Origin: QQWI01 sp964522015
Lineage (GTDB): Bacteria; Bacillota; Clostridia; Peptostreptococcales; Acidaminobacteraceae
NCBI GenBank assembly: GCA_964522015.1
Contig: CAZFST010000025.1
Span: 1 to 64,000 of the forward strand
Reading direction: 5' to 3'
DNA: 64,000 nucleotides
Made by a program: the position numbers and the translations under genes. Below the pieces are notes generated by a model. That model did not search any database. It saw nothing but the letters and a program-made list of their open reading frames with translations, and was not told where the DNA came from. Each line of letters opens with the position of its first letter. Within the stretch, counting starts at the first letter, position 1. This document shows positions 18,113-26,753 of this stretch, one piece after another.

Positions 18113-19963
18113 ATGAAGGACTTTTCAGAACCGTTAAAAACCTTACCACTAAGGCCTGGTGTCTACCTCATGAAGGACCAGCAAGGTACCATCATCTATG
18201 TGGGTAAGGCAAAGAATCTTAAAAACCGAGTAACCTCCTATTTTAGGGGGTTTTCAGCACATACACCTAAAACACAGACCCTGGTGGTGAATATAGATGA
18301 GTTTGAATATATTCTCACCGATAGTGAAGTGGAAGCCCTAATTTTAGAAGGCAATTTAATTAAACAGTATAAACCCCGATTTAATGTTCGGCTAAAAGAT
18401 GACAAGGCTTATCCATTTATAAAAATTACAAACGAACCCTATCCAAGGGTGATTAAAGTTAGGGAACTTAAAAAAGACAAAGCGAAGTACTTTGGTCCCT
18501 ATACCAGCGATTATGATGTGAATCAAACACTGGATGTGATTCAAAAGGTTTTTCCCATTCGTCAGTGTCATAGAGATTTGACTAAAAAAAATCAAAGACC
18601 ATGCCTTAATTATCATATTAAGCAATGCTTAGGACCCTGCAAAGGTGATGTCCACTTAGATGTTTATGGTAAACTAATCGAAGATATTAGTCTGTTTTTA
18701 TCGGGTAAAGAACAAGAATTGATTGTACTCTTGTCGTCTGAAATGATGAAAGCAGCTGAAATGTTGAATTTTGAACGAGCCGCCCAATTGCGTGACCAGT
18801 TGACTTCACTGAAGCACTTAACCATTAAGCAGAAAATCAACTCCTCAAAGGGTATCGATCAAGATGTCATTGGTATTGCTCGCTCTGAAGATAAAGCCTG
18901 CATTATGATTTTCTTTGTGCGCAATGGCTTACTGCTTAGTAGGGAGAGTTTTATGCTTGAGGATGTTCTCAACGAGTCGGATACTGAACTGATGCATCAG
19001 TTCATCTTACAGTTTTATGGTGGCGCATCCTTTTTTCCAAAGGAAATATTAATGTCCCATCCAGTGGATGAACCCCAGACATTTGAACTTTGGCTCACCC
19101 AAAAATCAGGCAAGAAAGTCTACTTACAATATCCTAAGCAAGGTGACAAAAGGCAACTGGTGGAGATGGTGATGACAAATGCCACTGAATATCTCACTAA
19201 GCATTTTGAGACCATTGTCACGAAAGAGCGAGAGCTCAATAGTCGTGTACACTCACTAGGGACATTATTGGGTTTAGCCCAAGTTCCTAAAAGGGTAGAA
19301 GCCTATGATATTTCCAATATCATGGGCGTGTTTTCAGTAGGTTCAATGGTCGTCTACGAAAACGGAGTTAAAAAGAAAAGTGACTATCGCCGTTTTAAAG
19401 TCCGTACCATAGAAGGCCCCAACGATTATGGCAGCATGATGGAGGTCATTTACCGACGTTTCAAACGGGCAATGGATGCAGAAAATCCAGCCCTACAACA
19501 AGGCTTTGAAAAGCTGCCTGATCTTCTTTTAATTGATGGTGGTAAGGGGCATGTCAATGTAGTACAACAAGTTTTAGATGCTTTAAAACTCACAATCCCT
19601 GTGGTTGGTATGGTGAAGAATGATCGTCACAGGACAGATGCCCTCTACTATCAAGGGGAGTTTCACAAATTAGATCACCATGGTGACGTTTTTAAGTGGG
19701 TTGCTGGTGTGCAAGAGGAAGTTCATCGCTTTGCCATCAGTTATCACAGAAGTCTTAGAGATCAAGCCATGTCCCAATCCGTATTGGATGATATACCAGG
19801 GGTTGGAAATGTCACTAAAAAGAAACTTTTAACCAGTTTAATTTCAATAGAAGCCATTCGACAAGCATCTGTTGATCAACTGGCAGAAATTCAAGGGATC
19901 AAAAGACCAGTGGCCCAAGCCATATACGATTATTTTCACCAAGGAGGCATAAAAAGTGAATAA
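18113..19963 (+). CDS. uvrC: Excinuclease ABC subunit C
   Basis: A 616-residue dual-incision nuclease. It has an N-terminal GIY-YIG domain (PGVYLMKDQQGTIIYVGKAK, about 14-35), a UVR motif for UvrB (FERAAQLRDQLTSL, about 220), an RNase H-like domain (EAYDISNIMG onward) and C-terminal helix-hairpin-helix motifs (DDIPGVGNVTKKKLL). GAGGTGGTG precedes the ATG. The last 8 nt overlap hprK, so the two are translationally coupled. Confidence 0.98.
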   Translation: MKDFSEPLKTLPLRPGVYLMKDQQGTIIYVGKAKNLKNRVTSYFRGFSAHTPKTQTLVVNIDEFEYILTDSEVEALILEGNLIKQYKPRFNVRLKDDKAYPFIKITNEPYPRVIKVRELKKDKAKYFGPYTSDYDVNQTLDVIQKVFPIRQCHRDLTKKNQRPCLNYHIKQCLGPCKGDVHLDVYGKLIEDISLFLSGKEQELIVLLSSEMMKAAEMLNFERAAQLRDQLTSLKHLTIKQKINSSKGIDQDVIGIARSEDKACIMIFFVRNGLLLSRESFMLEDVLNESDTELMHQFILQFYGGASFFPKEILMSHPVDEPQTFELWLTQKSGKKVYLQYPKQGDKRQLVEMVMTNATEYLTKHFETIVTKERELNSRVHSLGTLLGLAQVPKRVEAYDISNIMGVFSVGSMVVYENGVKKKSDYRRFKVRTIEGPNDYGSMMEVIYRRFKRAMDAENPALQQGFEKLPDLLLIDGGKGHVNVVQQVLDALKLTIPVVGMVKNDRHRTDALYYQGEFHKLDHHGDVFKWVAGVQEEVHRFAISYHRSLRDQAMSQSVLDDIPGVGNVTKKKLLTSLISIEAIRQASVDQLAEIQGIKRPVAQAIYDYFHQGGIKSE

Positions 19964-20879
19964 GCAATTGTTTTTACCAGAGGTCGTTGAACAGTTTAAA
20001 TTAGAAGTCTTAAATCAAGCAAATTTGGGAGACAAGGTTGTGACATCGCCAGAACTCAACCGAATCGGTTTACAACTTACTGGATTTTTGGACTCCTTTG
20101 CATTTGAACGGATCCAAATTGTTGGTATGGTAGAATGGAAATATATCGAACAACTATCTGAGGAAAGACAGCGGGAAGTTGTTACTGCTGTGATGCAATA
20201 CGAAATTCCGTGTATTATTTTTTCGAGAAATTTACCAGTACCACCGATCTTCATTGAGCTGGGTAATTATTACAACGTACCAATCCTTTCAACACCTAGA
20301 AACACCACGAATTTTGTATCTGACTTACTCAAATACATTGATTCACAATTGGCTGAACGAACGACCATTCACGGGGTTTTGATTGATATCAATGGTATTG
20401 GTACACTGATACTTGGCAAAAGCGGCGTTGGTAAGTCAGAAACAGCACTGGAATTGGTGAAACGAGGACACCGATTTGTTGCAGATGATGCTATTGATAT
20501 TACAAAAGTAGGAGACCAATCCTTGGTCGGGAAATCACCAGATCTCATTAAGAATTTTATGGAGATTCGTGGGATTGGCATTGTAGATATGTCTAAGCTT
20601 TACGGCATTGGTTCTGTAAGAGAAAGTATTACCCTTGATTTGATTGTTCAAATTGAAGAGTGGTCCAATGATACTGATTATGATCGACTTGGTCTTGACG
20701 AGAAGTACATGACGATTTTAGGGGTCGAAGTCAACATGATTAAGCTGCCAGTCAAGCCTGGTAGAAACTTAGCCGTTATTTTAGAGGCAGCTGCAAGAAA
20801 TTATTCACTCAAGAAAATGGGCTTTAATGCAGCTGTAGAATTGGATACAAAGTTACGTGCGTTACATCAAACTAAGTAA
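19956..20879 (+). CDS. hprK: HPr kinase/phosphorylase
   Basis: A 307-residue bifunctional enzyme that phosphorylates and dephosphorylates Ser46 of HPr, the central switch of carbon catabolite control with CcpA in Firmicutes. Walker A is LGKSGVGKSETALELVKRGH (around residue 153), followed by FVADDAIDI and the signature MEIRGIGIVDMSKLYG. It starts at a GTG preceded by AAGGAGG and overlaps uvrC by 8 nt, the common clostridial uvrC-hprK order. Its presence supports the reading of the cre site at 41615. Confidence 0.97.
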   Translation: MNKQLFLPEVVEQFKLEVLNQANLGDKVVTSPELNRIGLQLTGFLDSFAFERIQIVGMVEWKYIEQLSEERQREVVTAVMQYEIPCIIFSRNLPVPPIFIELGNYYNVPILSTPRNTTNFVSDLLKYIDSQLAERTTIHGVLIDINGIGTLILGKSGVGKSETALELVKRGHRFVADDAIDITKVGDQSLVGKSPDLIKNFMEIRGIGIVDMSKLYGIGSVRESITLDLIVQIEEWSNDTDYDRLGLDEKYMTILGVEVNMIKLPVKPGRNLAVILEAAARNYSLKKMGFNAAVELDTKLRALHQTK

Positions 20880-20891
20880 AGTGGTGACCAA

Positions 20892-21716
20892 ATGTACCAA
20901 CTGATAGCACATCACGAATATGATGCTCTTGCTTATTTATTAAACGAGGCGCCTGAAATCAATGCACATTTTACCACAATGCTTATTAGGCATGGTTTTC
21001 AGAATGAACATATGCAAACTTGGGTTAGATTCAAGGGGGCCATGATGATCGCCGCCTGTGCTATCTACAGGGAGAGTGCCATCGTCTACGAACGAGAAAG
21101 ACCTTCATATAAGGATGTTTTAGACTTATTGAATTGGCACACAGTCAAATCCATTTCAGGTCCCAGTTATGTGATTTACGAACTCATGTCCCAAAGAACT
21201 TTTAAATCAGTTGAGCATACCACTGTTGCTAGATTGGATTCCCTTGCAGGATTGAACGTTGATCAAAGCGCCATATTCGATGAAGGTGGTATCCATCATC
21301 GAAATCTGTGTCTGGCCTTACACCTTGAGCCCTATAAAAAAGAGGACCTAAAAGAAAAAATCATCCTACAAAATCAAGTTTTTGACCTTAATGTACCTGT
21401 TGACCATCAAGGTATACATCATTTATTTGATAAGAAGATTTTAAGGGGCTATCTGATCAGGGAGAATGATGAAGTTGTTGCAACTGGTGAATGGCTGAAT
21501 AATCATCCTACCTTTGGTCATATTTTAGGCATAGCAACCCACAAAAGCCATCGTAGAAAGCACTATGCTTATTGCATTTCTGAAAAACTATGCGAAGATA
21601 TCGTCATAAGGGGTAAAACACCCCTGTTGCGCTACGAAAATCAAGCTGCTGGAGCTTTATATCATAAATTGGGTTTTGTTGATGTTGGTGAATTCAGCAC
21701 CCTTTATCTGACCTAA
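20892..21716 (+). CDS. GNAT family acetyltransferase (two-part)
   Basis: A 274-residue protein. Its C-terminal third (about 190-274) reads as a GNAT fold: HILGIATHKSHRRKHYAYCISEKL gives the acetyl-CoA region and LRYENQAAGALYHKLGFVDVGE the final strand. The N-terminal 180 residues resemble nothing I can name. GTGGTG precedes the ATG and the gene follows hprK by 12 nt, so it is probably in that operon. The last codons and stop are duplicated in tandem immediately downstream. Confidence 0.75.
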   Translation: MYQLIAHHEYDALAYLLNEAPEINAHFTTMLIRHGFQNEHMQTWVRFKGAMMIAACAIYRESAIVYERERPSYKDVLDLLNWHTVKSISGPSYVIYELMSQRTFKSVEHTTVARLDSLAGLNVDQSAIFDEGGIHHRNLCLALHLEPYKKEDLKEKIILQNQVFDLNVPVDHQGIHHLFDKKILRGYLIRENDEVVATGEWLNNHPTFGHILGIATHKSHRRKHYAYCISEKLCEDIVIRGKTPLLRYENQAAGALYHKLGFVDVGEFSTLYLT

Positions 21717-21754
21717 GTTTACATCAGCATCCTTTATCTGACCTAAGTTTACAA
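21695..21754 (+). repeat. 30-bp tandem duplication across a stop codon
   Basis: The 30 bp at 21695-21724 are repeated at 21725-21754 with two mismatches (positions 6 and 30 of the unit). The GNAT stop codon (21714-21716) is inside the first unit, so the second unit repeats the gene end in frame. Confidence 0.95.
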
Positions 21755-21795
21755 TAGAACAGTTGGTTTGAAATCCAAACCAACCTTGATAAACA

Positions 21796-21832
21796 AAAAA
21801 TGGCCATCTCCGATAAAGAGATGACCATTTTT
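21796..21832. terminator. Bidirectional terminator (GNAT / superoxide dismutase)
   Basis: AAAAATGG-C-CATCTC pairs with GAGATG-A-CCATTTTT around a 7-nt loop, flanked by A and T runs between two converging genes. Confidence 0.85.
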
Positions 21833-21834
21833 AT

Positions 21835-22452
21835 TTATCCGAGTTTTGCAGCTTTATAGCGGGACTCGACAACATCCCAGTCAACCACTGCCCACCATGC
21901 TTTGATGTAATCTGCCCGTCGGTTTTGATAATTGAGGTAGTAGGCATGCTCCCAGACATCTATACCAAGCAGAGGCGTAAGACCATCGCTGATTGGATTG
22001 TCTTGATTTGGTGTAGCGACAAGGGCAAGTTTGTGATCTTTGGTCAATACGAGCCACGCCCAACCACTTCCAAATTGGCTCACGGCAGCCTTTTCAAGTT
22101 GCGCCTGGAAGGCCTCGAAATCGCCGAAGCCGACAGTGATGGCTTCGGCCAAAGTGCCCTTTGGAAGACCTTTACCCTCTGGTGTCATTGACTCCCAAAA
22201 TAAGCTGTGATTAAAATGACCACCGCCATTGTTTCTAACCGTCCAATAGAGATTTTCTGGCACAAGTGACAGGTGATTGAGCAGGTCTTCAATTGGCATA
22301 TGTTTTAGATCCTCAAGGGATTCAAGGGCGTTGTTGAGGTTATTGATGTAGGCTTGATGATGTTTAGAATGATGGATTTCCATGGTCCGTCCATCGATAT
22401 GGGGCTCAAGAGCGTTGTATGCGTAGGCCAGTGTTGGTAGTGTGTAAGACAT
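21835..22452 (-). CDS. Superoxide dismutase, Mn/Fe family
   Basis: A 205-residue cytosolic enzyme that dismutes superoxide. The metal ligands lie in IHHSKHHQAYI (first His), GGHFNHSLFW (second His) and DVWEHAYYLNYQNRR (Asp and third His). The frame is open farther upstream, but the ATG at 22452 (MSYTLPTL) has AAGGAGG 7 nt before it and matches the usual N-terminus. Metal choice cannot be settled from these motifs. A Fur-like box lies at its promoter. Confidence 0.96.
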   Translation of the reverse strand: MSYTLPTLAYAYNALEPHIDGRTMEIHHSKHHQAYINNLNNALESLEDLKHMPIEDLLNHLSLVPENLYWTVRNNGGGHFNHSLFWESMTPEGKGLPKGTLAEAITVGFGDFEAFQAQLEKAAVSQFGSGWAWLVLTKDHKLALVATPNQDNPISDGLTPLLGIDVWEHAYYLNYQNRRADYIKAWWAVVDWDVVESRYKAAKLG

Positions 22453-22561
22453 ATGAAACCTCCTTAAAATTATGGGTTTGAGTGATGATATCCAATGTGT
22501 CATTTATCATGAGTAACTTTGCCTTGGGTGTCAGTTGAGTTAGGGTCATTAAGCTACAATC

Positions 22562-22595
22562 ATTATACCACACACCGACAATGATTATCAGTATC
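22562..22595 (-). promoter_or_regulatory. Superoxide dismutase promoter with Fur-like box
   Basis: On minus, TATAAT occupies 22567-22562. The sequence 22577-22595 matches the classic 19-bp Fur consensus GATAATGATAATCATTATC at 16 of 19 positions and covers the -35 region, a position suited to repression. Confidence 0.7.
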
Positions 22596-22815
22596 GCCGT
22601 ATTAATTTTTTGTAAGATTTATTAACGGATTAGATAGCCAAGTTAAGGCGATATGTTATAATAAGGCTATCGCACATAACGGAGAACGTTTTCTTAACAA
22701 ATTCCGCGGTTGTGAATATCCCCAAATGAGGACATGTGCTATAATGAAAAGTAGGATTGTTAAATCATTAACTTTCAATTGCTGGTTTTTCATGGGATAG
22801 AATCAGGAGGCTTTC
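22596..22815 (+). promoter_or_regulatory. Leader region of the hydrogenase-like cassette
   Basis: Part of the 363-bp gap between the dismutase and the cassette. There are two TATAAT boxes (22657-22662 and 22740-22745) without good -35 partners. Between them GCACAT (22672-22677) can pair with ATGTGC (22734-22739), enclosing a possible CGGA/TCCG stem, so a structured leader is possible. No known riboswitch class was recognised. Confidence 0.35.
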
Positions 22816-23163
22816 ATGCTTTTAAGAGATATCGCAACATTACTTGCCTGCGAGATCATTGCAGGTGAAGCGCATTTAGATCGTAATTTTGAACATGCAT
22901 TTGGATCAGATTTAATGAGTGATGTACTGGCCTATGTAGAGAGTGATGCTATTTTACTCACAGGTCTTGTCAATCACCAAGTGATCCGCACTGCAGAAAT
23001 GCTTGATTTAAAAGCAATTGTCTTTATAAGAGGCAAACTGCCTTGCGAGGAAGTGGTGACATTAGCCAATGACCACGGCATGACTTTATTAGCCACAAAA
23101 CACACCATGTACACGGCTTCTGGAATTTTGTATGCCAATGGACTTCAAGGGATACCAGTCTAA
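22816..23163 (+). CDS. DRTGG domain protein (first copy)
   Basis: A 115-residue protein that consists only of a DRTGG-type domain, seen in VLAYVESDAILLTGLVNHQVIRTAEM and KAIVFIRGKLPCEEV. DRTGG domains occur in phosphotransacetylases and with CBS domains and are thought to bind ligands or mediate regulation; no catalytic role is known. AGGAGG precedes the ATG. It opens a six-gene run that contains a second DRTGG protein on the other side of the hydrogenase-like gene. Confidence 0.8.
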   Translation: MLLRDIATLLACEIIAGEAHLDRNFEHAFGSDLMSDVLAYVESDAILLTGLVNHQVIRTAEMLDLKAIVFIRGKLPCEEVVTLANDHGMTLLATKHTMYTASGILYANGLQGIPV

Positions 23164-23192
23164 ATATGTTAAAATTAATTGAGGAGTAGGGG

Positions 23193-23615
23193 ATGCAAGA
23201 GAGTATGAAATACGAATATGTCATACCCACAATGGATTTGACAGTGGCGGGTGAAGCATCTAGTCATATAAAAAAGATACTAAGACAAATTGGTATAGAT
23301 TCAGGGGTTATTAGAAGAGTCGCCATTGCAACCTATGAAGCAGAAATAAACATTGCAATTCATTCATTAGGTGGCACCATCACTTGTCTGATTTCTCCGG
23401 AATGGGTCAAAATTGAGGCTCTGGATATCGGGCCTGGCATTGCAGATACGGTTCTTGCCATGCAAAAGGGGTATTCAACCGCGACCAGTGAAATCCGAGA
23501 AATGGGTTTTGGTGCAGGGATGGGCCTACCAAATATGGAAAAGTGCTCGGACCATTTTGAACTCACCTCAGAAGTTGGTGTTTTCACTAAAGTAGCAATG
23601 ACGATGTTGCTGTAA
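23193..23615 (+). CDS. Anti-sigma-factor-like ATP-binding protein (RsbW/HATPase_c_2 type)
   Basis: A 140-residue stand-alone GHKL ATPase. The N box is seen in ATYEAEINIAIHSLGG, the G1 box in ALDIGPGIAD and the G2 region in EMGFGAGMGLPNMEK. Such proteins are serine kinases acting on anti-anti-sigma factors, or related switches. GAGGAG precedes the ATG. No sigma factor or STAS protein is encoded nearby, so the partner is unknown; the hydrogenase-like protein next door is the obvious candidate (inference). Confidence 0.8.
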   Translation: MQESMKYEYVIPTMDLTVAGEASSHIKKILRQIGIDSGVIRRVAIATYEAEINIAIHSLGGTITCLISPEWVKIEALDIGPGIADTVLAMQKGYSTATSEIREMGFGAGMGLPNMEKCSDHFELTSEVGVFTKVAMTMLL

Positions 23616-23658
23616 TATCTGTTTTGAGATGCATTTGTAGTGCTTAATGGAGGATTAC

Positions 23659-24909
23659 ATGACAATGTATTGGCATTCAGTTTTTTTACATCAAGATAAA
23701 TGTACAGGTTGTACCAATTGCATGCACCGCTGTCCAACCCAAGCCATTCGGGTGATAGACGGCAAGGCTCGCATTATGGAAGAACGCTGTATTGACTGCG
23801 GTGAATGTATTCGAGTTTGTCCCTTTCATGCAAAGGATGCCAAAACCGATCAACTAGCAGACCTAGCAAAGTATCGATATAATGTGGCGCTGCCAACCAT
23901 ACCAATCTATGGTCAATTTCCAACAGACTACGATATGCAGCGTCTGTTTAATACGTTTTTGAGAATGGGATTTAATGAAGTATTTGATGTCGCTCTGGCC
24001 GCAGACACTATTTCGGCGTATTTAAAAGATCATATCGACGATGCTGATCCTGAGATTAAGCCATTAATCTCCACCTACTGTCCTGCAGTTACGCGACTCA
24101 TTCAAATTCGTTATCCTGGTTTAATAGACAATATTATTCCAATAGAGTCACCTTCTGAAATTGCAGCAAGACAGGCCCGTAAAATCATCAAAGAAAAAAC
24201 CGGTTTAAAAGATGAAGAAATTGGGGTCTTTCTGATCACTCAATGTCCCGCAAAAGTGACAAGCATCAAACGTCCTCTGGGCTTAGACCATTCCTTAATC
24301 AGCGGCGCTATTTCATTTAAGACCTTATATCCCCGTATCTTAAAATTATACGAAACCATGACAGGTGAAATGGCAGAAATTGAGCAGGGAAGTGGTAAAG
24401 GTATTGGTTGGGGTCGAGTTGGCGGACAATCCTATGCCATTGACATGGACAATTACATTGCAGTTGATGGCATTGATGAAGTGACCAAGGTATTAGATAA
24501 AGTGGATATGGATATGCTTAAGAATATCGATTTTATTGAAGGGTATGCCTGTGTTACAGGTTGCTGTGGTGGTCCCTTGACCATTGAAAATCCCTTTGTG
24601 GCTAAAAGTCGTATCAGGAAGCAAGCAAAAAAAGAACAACGCTATACCGACGAAGAGCTCAAGAGCAGGTGTGCCTTTGAAAATATGATATGGACCAATG
24701 CCATTGAACCCCATCCGATTTTAAAATTGGATAAGGATTTTAAAAAGGCGATTGATATGATGTCTCAGATTGAAGCAATCACAAAACTACTGCCCGGTCT
24801 TGATTGCGGAGCTTGTGGTTCGCCAACTTGTCGGGTGCTTGCAGAAGATGTTGTAATGGGCCGCGCTCGATTTGAAGATTGTATTATTAGAAAGGGGAAA
24901 GAAAAATGA
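23659..24909 (+). CDS. [FeFe]-hydrogenase-like iron-sulfur protein with divergent H-cluster motifs
   Basis: A protein of about 417 residues. Two 4Fe-4S ferredoxin motifs open it (CTGCTNCMHRCP and CIDCGECIRVCP). The large-subunit C-terminal hydrogenase domain follows, with all four H-cluster cysteines kept in altered contexts: STYCPAVT (Cys141), ITQCPAKVTS (Cys196) and ACVTGCCGG (Cys298, Cys302). A C-terminal Fe-S domain (DCGACGSPTC) ends it. No PAS domain and no partner diaphorase are seen, which fits the poorly characterised sensory or group D-like hydrogenases and not the bifurcating HydABC. The ATG at 23659 has TGGAGG upstream; an ATG at 23647 precedes that site. The stop overlaps the next gene by 4 nt. 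Confidence 0.82.
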   Translation: MTMYWHSVFLHQDKCTGCTNCMHRCPTQAIRVIDGKARIMEERCIDCGECIRVCPFHAKDAKTDQLADLAKYRYNVALPTIPIYGQFPTDYDMQRLFNTFLRMGFNEVFDVALAADTISAYLKDHIDDADPEIKPLISTYCPAVTRLIQIRYPGLIDNIIPIESPSEIAARQARKIIKEKTGLKDEEIGVFLITQCPAKVTSIKRPLGLDHSLISGAISFKTLYPRILKLYETMTGEMAEIEQGSGKGIGWGRVGGQSYAIDMDNYIAVDGIDEVTKVLDKVDMDMLKNIDFIEGYACVTGCCGGPLTIENPFVAKSRIRKQAKKEQRYTDEELKSRCAFENMIWTNAIEPHPILKLDKDFKKAIDMMSQIEAITKLLPGLDCGACGSPTCRVLAEDVVMGRARFEDCIIRKGKEK

Positions 24910-25244
24910 TCACATTAAATACACTGGTTGAAGCCTTTGGCTTCAAACCACTCATAGAGGGTATTGATTTAAGCCGCCCTGTCACGTCCCTAAGCTGTTG
25001 CGATCTACTAAGCTGGGTCATGGCAAATGGTAAAGAAAATGAAGCATGGATCACTGTTCAAACTCATACCAACATATTGGCAGTGACCTCACTTTTGGAT
25101 ATGGCTTGTATCATCGTCCCTGAAGATATTGTGGTTGAACCGGCTACACTAGAAAAGGCTCAAGAGAAGGGCATTGCTATTTTCGGCACGACTGACAATG
25201 CTTTTCAAATCTTCACCAAGTTTTATGAGCAAGGTTTGCGTTAA
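24906..25244 (+). CDS. DRTGG domain protein (second copy)
   Basis: A 112-residue protein of the same fold as the one at 22816 but divergent in sequence (SCCDLLSWVMANGKENEAWITVQ, AVTSLLDMACIIVPEDI, TLEKAQEKGIAIFGT). It overlaps the hydrogenase-like gene by 4 nt and the PHP gene by 1 nt, so all three are translationally coupled. Two different DRTGG proteins flanking one hydrogenase-like gene suggest a hetero-oligomeric regulator (inference). Confidence 0.75.
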   Translation: MITLNTLVEAFGFKPLIEGIDLSRPVTSLSCCDLLSWVMANGKENEAWITVQTHTNILAVTSLLDMACIIVPEDIVVEPATLEKAQEKGIAIFGTTDNAFQIFTKFYEQGLR

Positions 25245-25963
25245 TGCAGGCAACCTACGACTTGCACATTCACAGTGCTTTGTCCCCCTGCGCAGAACCA
25301 GAAATGACTCCCAATAATATCGTGAATATGGCCGCCATCAAAGAATTGGATTTTATCGCTATATGCGATCACAATGGGATTGCCAATGTGGCACCTGCCA
25401 TGGCGGTTGCCATCAGGGATGAACTGCCCGTTGTTGTGATTCCTGGGATTGAAGTACAAAGTAAAGAAGATGTTCATGTGCTTTGCCTTTTTAAGACATT
25501 GGAGGCGTTACAAGAGTTTTATCAAGAGATGATAGCAGAAATCCAACCCATTCCCCATAATGCCAAGCGTTTTGGAGATCAGATTCAATATGATGAAAAT
25601 GATGAAGTGGTTGGGCATTTTGAGCAGTCCCTGTATGCATCCATTCAGCTTTCTGTGGATGCCATTATCGATCGGGCCATAGCCCTGGGTGGCGGCGTGA
25701 TCCCGGCCCACTTGGACCGCAATTCCTATAGTATGATTGCGAACCTTGGATTTATCAGTCCAGATTTACCCATTCGCGCCATTGAATTCAGTTCGGCTTG
25801 CGATCCCGTAGAATTTACAAAGCGCCATCTTTACTTGCGACGCTATTTGACCCTTGTCAATTCCGATGCTCATGAATTAGTGAGTATGTCGGAACCAGTT
25901 AATACCATTGAAGTCACAGAAAAATCAATCGACGGGATTTTCCAAGCGATTTTTGGCTTTTGA
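25244..25963 (+). CDS. PHP domain metal-dependent phosphoesterase
   Basis: A 239-residue PHP (polymerase and histidinol phosphatase) protein. Metal-binding motifs are YDLHIHSALSPC at the N-terminus, ICDHNG, GIEVQSKEDVHVLCLF, PAHLDRNS and a late NSDAHEL. The fold is that of TrpH-like 5'-3' exoribonuclease or nucleotide phosphatases, but the substrate here is unknown. It sits inside the hydrogenase-like cassette with a 1-nt overlap. Confidence 0.85.
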   Translation: MQATYDLHIHSALSPCAEPEMTPNNIVNMAAIKELDFIAICDHNGIANVAPAMAVAIRDELPVVVIPGIEVQSKEDVHVLCLFKTLEALQEFYQEMIAEIQPIPHNAKRFGDQIQYDENDEVVGHFEQSLYASIQLSVDAIIDRAIALGGGVIPAHLDRNSYSMIANLGFISPDLPIRAIEFSSACDPVEFTKRHLYLRRYLTLVNSDAHELVSMSEPVNTIEVTEKSIDGIFQAIFGF

Positions 25964-25981
25964 TTGAAGGGGATAAACAGG

Positions 25982-26536
25982 ATGAAAGAACTGGCCTTAC
26001 ATATTTTAGATTTAGTCCAAAACTGCATTACAGCAGGTGCAACAAAAATAGATCTGACCGTGATTGAAGACCACCTTAATAATTGGTTGAGCATCCGCAT
26101 CCAAGATAATGGTTGTGGTATGAGCGCCGCAGTGCTAGAACAGGTGACGGACCCTTTTTACACAACCCGGACTACTAGAAGCGTGGGTCTTGGCATCCCC
26201 ATGTTTAAAGTCAATGCGCAGATGTGTGGTGGGGATTTTTCCATTCAGTCTCAAGTCGGGGTGGGCACCATCATCGAAGCTCGGTTCAAACACAACCACA
26301 TTGATAGACCGCCACTGGGGGACATGTCAACCACCATCGTGGGTATCGTTTTGTCTCTTGAGGGCTGCGATCTCATCTATTCCCATCAAGTCAATGAAGG
26401 TTTATTCTATCTTTCAACCGAAGAGATGCGCGAAATGTTGGGGGCTGACTTGGATTTAGGGGATGTAGAGGTTTTGCAGTGGGTAAAGGGTTATGTTAAA
26501 GAGGGGCTAGCAGAAATTGAAAAGGAAATGATGTAG
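25982..26536 (+). CDS. Stand-alone histidine-kinase-type ATPase domain
   Basis: A 184-residue GHKL ATPase with no dimerisation-phosphoacceptor domain. It has an N box (LDLVQNCITAGATKI), a G1 box (IQDNGCGM) and a G2 box (SVGLGIPM). The last 60 residues after GTIIEARF are unassigned. The start is the ATG at 25982 after AAGGGG; an upstream TTG lacks a ribosome site. It is the last gene of the cassette, followed by a terminator. Without a histidine domain it probably acts as a partner or serine kinase (inference). Confidence 0.8.
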   Translation: MKELALHILDLVQNCITAGATKIDLTVIEDHLNNWLSIRIQDNGCGMSAAVLEQVTDPFYTTRTTRSVGLGIPMFKVNAQMCGGDFSIQSQVGVGTIIEARFKHNHIDRPPLGDMSTTIVGIVLSLEGCDLIYSHQVNEGLFYLSTEEMREMLGADLDLGDVEVLQWVKGYVKEGLAEIEKEMM

Positions 26537-26537
26537 G

Positions 26538-26560
26538 GGAGGGCTAAGCCTTCCTTTTTT
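26538..26560 (+). terminator. Terminator of the hydrogenase-like cassette
   Basis: GGAGGGC-TAA-GCCTTCC, a 7-bp stem with one wobble and a 3-nt loop, followed by six T. Confidence 0.8.
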
Positions 26561-26753
26561 AATGTATAAAAAAAAAGATTCGATTACATTTTTCAGAAGA
26601 AACGTATTGAAAAAAATGTGAGTTTTTATCTGGTTAAAGGGTAAGTAAGTCATGTAATGTGAGGAAATCGTCAAACGACTCAAAAAAGTTTGGACCCAGT
26701 TTCCGTTTGCCTTCACATTCAGATTACGACCACTATCTTAGGGAGGAAAAGTC

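Noticed and set aside
22704..22722. Rex operator (TTGTGA half-site) before the hydrogenase-like cassette
   Set aside because: Only one half of the palindrome is present; the second half does not match.
23360..23737. Minus-strand open frame of 125 codons
   Set aside because: It lies opposite the RsbW-like ATPase and the start of the hydrogenase-like gene, lacks a ribosome site and has no family features.
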